From Pseudotabrizicola formosa (GTDB lineage: Bacteria; Pseudomonadota; Alphaproteobacteria; Rhodobacterales; Rhodobacteraceae): DNA of 64,000 nt. Below are positions 60,949 through 64,000 of the stretch, piece by piece. The translations under genes were made by a program, and so were the position numbers. The DNA is taken from positions 248,001 to 312,000 of the forward strand of contig NZ_PJOM01000003.1 of assembly GCF_002900965.1 (NCBI RefSeq), in the 5' to 3' direction. Below the pieces are notes generated by a model that ran no database searches, was not told the DNA's origin, and saw only the letters and a program-made list of their open reading frames with translations. Within the stretch, counting starts at the first letter, position 1, and every line of letters begins with the position of its first letter.

Positions 60949-62613
60949 ATGGCCGATGTGTTCCGCCTGACCCTTGCCCAGCTGAACCCGGCCGTCGGCG
61001 ATCTGAGCGGCAATGCCGCCAAAGCCCGGGACGCGTGGGAACAGGGGCGGGCCCATGGGGCGGACCTGGTGGCGCTGACCGAAATGTTCATCACCGGCTA
61101 TCAGACCCAGGATCTGATCCTGAAACCGGCGTTCCAGCAGGCGGCCATTGCGGCCATCCATCAGCTTGCGGTGGATTGTGCCGATGGCCCCGCACTGGCC
61201 ATCGGCGGGCCGGCGCTGCAAGAGGGGCGGTTGTTCAACGCCTATTACATTCTGCATGGCGGACGGGTCAGCGCATTGGTGCTCAAACACCATCTGCCCA
61301 ATGACTCTTTGTTTGATGAAAAGCGCCTGTTCACCTCTGCCGATGTGCATGGGCCTTTCATCATCAATGGGGTCCGCATCGGCTCGCCGATCTGTGAGGA
61401 TGCCTGGCACCCCGATGTGGCGGAAACGCTGGCCGAAACCGGGGCCGAAATCCTGCTGGTGCCCAATGGCAGCCCCTATCACCGGGGCAAGCCGAACCTG
61501 CGGCTGAACCTGATGATCAGCCGCGTGGTGGAAACGGGGTTGCCGCTGGTATATCTGAACATGGTGGGCGGCCAGGATGATCAGGTGTTTGACGGATCGA
61601 GCATGGTGCTGAACCCCGGTGGTCAGCTGGCAGCGCAATTGCCGCAGTTTGATGAGCATGTGACGCAGATCCTGTTTCGCCGCACCCCTGAGGGCTGGCG
61701 GGCCGATCCGGGTGAGATTGCCGCAATCCCCCCGATCGGTGAGGCGGATTACCGCGCCTGCGTGCTGTCGGTGGCGGATTATTTCGCCAAGACCGGGTTT
61801 AAAAAGGCCGTCCTGGGCCTGTCGGGCGGGATTGATTCGGCCATTGTGGCGGCCATCGCCGCCGATGCGCTGGGGCCGGAAAACGTGCGCTGTGTGATGC
61901 TGCCGTCGGAGTTTACCAGCGCGCATTCGCTGGAGGATGCCGAGAAATGCGCCCGGGCCTTGGGCTGCCGTCTGGACACGGTGCCGATCACCGCCGCGCA
62001 AAGGGCGGTGGGGGAAACGCTGGCCCCCCTGTTCGCGGGAACGGAGGAAGGCATCACCGAAGAGAACATCCAAAGCCGGTTGCGCGGCGTGATGCTGATG
62101 GCGATTTCCAACAAATATGGCGAGATGCTGCTGACCACCGGCAACAAGTCGGAAATGGCGGTGGGGTATTGCACGATTTATGGCGACATGAACGGCGGCT
62201 ACAACCCGGTCAAGGACATGTACAAGACCCGCATGTTCCTGACCGCCCGCTGGCGCAATGAAAACCACCGGGACTGGATGATGGGGCCGGGCGGTGAGGT
62301 GATCCCCGAACGGATCATCACCAAGCCACCCTCAGCCGAACTGCGCGCCAACCAGACAGATCAGGACAGCCTGCCCCCCTATGAGGTGCTGGATGCCATC
62401 CTTGAAGGGTTGGTGGAGCGGGAGGCTTCGGTGGCAGAATTGGTGGCCGAGGGGTTTGACCGCGTGACGGTCAAGAAGATCGAACATTTGCTCTACATCG
62501 CGGAATACAAACGCTTCCAATCTGCCCCGGGCACGAGGTTGACACAAAAGGCGTTCTGGCTCGACCGTCGCTATCCGATTGCCAACCGTTTCCGCGATCA
62601 AAGCGCCGGGTGA
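60949..62613 (+). CDS. nadE: glutamine-dependent NAD+ synthetase
   Basis: A 554-residue two-domain enzyme making NAD+ from deamido-NAD+, ATP and glutamine. The N-terminal glutaminase (nitrilase fold) has the triad Glu45 (LTEMFITGY), Lys113 (LKHHLPN) and Cys149 (SPICEDAWH). The C-terminal synthetase has the pyrophosphatase loop GLSGGIDSA and the TTGNKSEMAVGYCT segment. The ATG at 60949 has GAAGGTGCC upstream. It is monocistronic here. Confidence 0.96.
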   Translation: MADVFRLTLAQLNPAVGDLSGNAAKARDAWEQGRAHGADLVALTEMFITGYQTQDLILKPAFQQAAIAAIHQLAVDCADGPALAIGGPALQEGRLFNAYYILHGGRVSALVLKHHLPNDSLFDEKRLFTSADVHGPFIINGVRIGSPICEDAWHPDVAETLAETGAEILLVPNGSPYHRGKPNLRLNLMISRVVETGLPLVYLNMVGGQDDQVFDGSSMVLNPGGQLAAQLPQFDEHVTQILFRRTPEGWRADPGEIAAIPPIGEADYRACVLSVADYFAKTGFKKAVLGLSGGIDSAIVAAIAADALGPENVRCVMLPSEFTSAHSLEDAEKCARALGCRLDTVPITAAQRAVGETLAPLFAGTEEGITEENIQSRLRGVMLMAISNKYGEMLLTTGNKSEMAVGYCTIYGDMNGGYNPVKDMYKTRMFLTARWRNENHRDWMMGPGGEVIPERIITKPPSAELRANQTDQDSLPPYEVLDAILEGLVEREASVAELVAEGFDRVTVKKIEHLLYIAEYKRFQSAPGTRLTQKAFWLDRRYPIANRFRDQSAG

Positions 62614-62663
62614 GGGTTTTCGTCAGACCTGCCGTGTCAGGATGTGCGGATCTGCACTGGTTA

Positions 62664-62688
62664 TGCGCGAAATATTGTAATTCGCGCA
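62664..62688 (+). promoter_or_regulatory. perfect dyad upstream of wrbA, probable operator
   Basis: TGCGCGAA (62664-62671) and TTCGCGCA (62681-62688) are exact inverted repeats with a 9-bp AT-rich centre (ATATTGTAA). It lies 65 bp before the wrbA start. The half GCGAAATATT also occurs upstream of trxB/lrp at 5910-5919. Confidence 0.6.
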
Positions 62689-62752
62689 GGGGAGGCACAG
62701 GTTTAGGCTGCGCTTGAAGATATCAGATCACCATCAGCCCGGAGGACCCTAC

Positions 62753-63346
62753 ATGTCTGTCAAACTCGCCATCCTGTTCTATTCCACCTATGGCACCAAT
62801 CACCAGATGGCTGAAATCGCTGCCGAGGCCGCCCGCGCTGCCGGGGCAGAGGTCAAACTGCTGCGCATCGCCGAAACCGCGCCGGAGTCTGTGGTGAACG
62901 GTCAGGATGCCTGGAAGGCGCAGGTCGAAAAGGTGGCCGATATTCCGGTTGCAACCCCGCAAGACATGGAATGGGCTGATGCCTACCTGTTTTCTGCGCC
63001 AACCCGCTTCGGGGCGGCCCCCAGCCAGTTGCGCGCCTTCATCGACACGCTGGGCGGGCAATGGGGCAGCGGCAAGCTGGCCAACAAGGCGGTCAGCGCC
63101 ATGACCTCTGCGCAGAACCCGCATGGTGGGCAAGAGGCCACCATTCTGGGGCTTTACACCACCTTCATGCACTGGGGGTCGGTCATCGTTGCCCCCGGCT
63201 ATACCGACAAGGCCTTGTTCGAAACCGGCGGCAACCCCTATGGCTACAGCCACACCCAAGGGGCGGAGTTTGACGACAAGGCGAAAGCATCGATCGGCCA
63301 TCAGGCGCGGCGCACGGTGGAAATCGCGGCCAAGCTGACAGCCTGA
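62753..63346 (+). CDS. wrbA: NAD(P)H:quinone oxidoreductase WrbA
   Basis: A 197-residue flavodoxin-like FMN enzyme that reduces quinones by two electrons and so limits oxidative stress. The FMN-binding loop [12 protein letters not shown], the [16 protein letters not shown] segment and [18 protein letters not shown] are typical of WrbA. GGAGGACCC precedes the ATG at 62753. A perfect dyad upstream suggests specific control, and a strong terminator follows. The length is standard. Confidence 0.96.
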   Translation: MSVKLAILFYSTYGTNHQMAEIAAEAARAAGAEVKLLRIAETAPESVVNGQDAWKAQVEKVADIPVATPQDMEWADAYLFSAPTRFGAAPSQLRAFIDTLGGQWGSGKLANKAVSAMTSAQNPHGGQEATILGLYTTFMHWGSVIVAPGYTDKALFETGGNPYGYSHTQGAEFDDKAKASIGHQARRTVEIAAKLTA

Positions 63347-63353
63347 CAGCAAA

Positions 63354-63376
63354 AAGGGGCGGTTGAACCGCCCCTT
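63354..63376 (+). terminator. bidirectional terminator between wrbA and the MBL-fold gene
   Basis: AAGGGGCGGTT and AACCGCCCCTT pair almost without a loop; the plus strand follows with CTGTG, the minus strand with TTTGC after a run of five T including the stem end. A second hairpin GGGGCGGG-GAAA-CCCGCCCC with TTT (63390-63412) lies beside it. Confidence 0.88.
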
Positions 63377-63417
63377 CTGTGGGTCTTGCGGGGCGGGGAA
63401 ACCCGCCCCTTTGCAGA

Positions 63418-64000
63418 TCAGCCGTTCAGCATCATCTGATAGCTGACCGGCACAAAGCGGAAGCCGTCGCCCATCGCCTCGACATAGCCTACGCCGGGGA
63501 ACGGCATGTGATAGCCGACAAAGGGCACCCGGTCAGCGGCCAGCATGCCAAAGACCGCGCGGCGTGTGGCAGCTGCGGTGGCTTTGTCCATGTCAAAGCG
63601 CACTTCCCAATCCGGCTTTTGCAGCGACCAGACGTAATGGTTCGCGGTATCGGCCGCGAGCACCAGCTGTTGCCCCTCGCTTTCCAGCATATAGGCCATA
63701 TGGCCGGGGCTATGGCCAAAGGCGGCCATCGCGGTCACGCCCGACACGACCGATCCGCCATCATCGAGCATGGTCATCTGATCGGACAACGGGGCAACCT
63801 TGGCATCAAACCCTTCATTCCCGGCACCCGCCCAGTGGTTGTGCTCGACAGATCCGGTCACATAGCGGGCGTTGGGGAAGGTTACGCCGGCGTCGCCCGC
63901 GATGCCGCCGATGTGGTCGCCGTGCATATGGGTCAGGACCACCACATCAATCTGATCGGGCGTGTAGCCCGCTGCCGCCAGCACCCCGGTGATCGCCTCG
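63418..64000 (-). CDS. metallo-beta-lactamase-fold hydrolase, 5' part beyond the window
   Basis: The visible 194 codons cover the metal-binding motif THMHGDHIGG, then GSVEHNHWAG, GHSPGHMAYML and LAADTANHYVWS, all metal-ligand blocks of the MBL superfamily. The C-terminus matches exported MBL-fold hydrolases that keep a signal peptide in the missing part. The frame is open to 64000, so the start is outside the window. The substrate is unknown. Confidence 0.88.
   Translation of the reverse strand, partial: EAITGVLAAAGYTPDQIDVVVLTHMHGDHIGGIAGDAGVTFPNARYVTGSVEHNHWAGAGNEGFDAKVAPLSDQMTMLDDGGSVVSGVTAMAAFGHSPGHMAYMLESEGQQLVLAADTANHYVWSLQKPDWEVRFDMDKATAAATRRAVFGMLAADRVPFVGYHMPFPGVGYVEAMGDGFRFVPVSYQMMLNG

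Overview
The window reads as chromosome of an alphaproteobacterium of the order Rhodobacterales (Rhodobacter/Paracoccaceae type). Supporting this are high GC, tightly overlapping operons, a fused ATP sulfurylase/APS kinase, DUF1150 next to an Hsp20, a glcDEF operon, a MoxR-DUF58-DUF4159 operon and many TRAP and uronate genes. No phage, IS element, CRISPR array or rRNA was seen. One tRNA (Glu, UUC) is present. The genus is not fixed by anything I can read.

Layout. 1-11.6 kb is housekeeping: purE (cut by the window edge), a DUF465 protein, an Hsp20 with its DUF1150 partner, a Hint-domain protein, sat/cysC, trxB divergent from an Lrp-type regulator, lgt-midA-pgeF, ubiK, a lytic transglycosylase and tRNA-Glu. 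A probable small RNA lies at about 6.6 kb. 12.0-18.7 kb, directly after the tRNA, is an accessory block: a two-subunit transketolase, an SDR dehydrogenase, a three-gene TRAP transporter and a LysR regulator, with AT-richer gene-free stretches on both sides. 19.2-26.7 kb is a translationally coupled MoxR/DUF58/DUF4159/large membrane protein operon, then DUF599. 26.7-30.7 kb is glcDEF (glycolate oxidase) behind a strong palindrome. 30.7-36.4 kb holds a trypsin-like protease, a second Hsp20 with a heat-shock promoter, an ECF sigma factor coupled to a YfbK-like vWA protein, a field of hairpin repeats and a peptidoglycan-binding-domain protein.

36.4-38.5 kb looks like a decaying arginine-transamination module: a TetR protein without its DNA-binding half, an intact AruH-like aminotransferase, and only the two ends of an AruI-like TPP decarboxylase. 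38.5-44.4 kb carries a metal exporter, an SH3 protein, two 2-hydroxyacid (glyoxylate) reductases, a uronate epimerase and an EamA exporter. 44.4-50.2 kb is the rod-shape operon mreB-mreC-mreD-mrdA-rodA, with ghrA starting right at the rodA stop. 51.3-53.3 kb is leuA with a leucine-rich leader peptide, alternative hairpins and an 11-bp phased repeat upstream. 53.3-57 kb is a TPP-riboswitch-controlled ykoFEDC-type thiamine-precursor ECF transporter. 57.1-64 kb holds an SDR, an FeS-type photolyase, an 18-repeat MORN protein, nadE, wrbA and a partial metallo-beta-lactamase-fold protein.

Themes. Glycolate is oxidised by glcDEF to glyoxylate, and two reductases nearby can act on glyoxylate or hydroxypyruvate. 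Several operons are controlled by RNA (TPP riboswitch, leu leader). The best leads for new biology are the tRNA-linked transketolase/TRAP block with no kinase, the putative sRNA between lrp and a conserved 48-residue protein, the HTH-less TetR gene with intact operator and ribosome site, and the Hint protein lacking the usual catalytic residues. None of these is proven by sequence alone.
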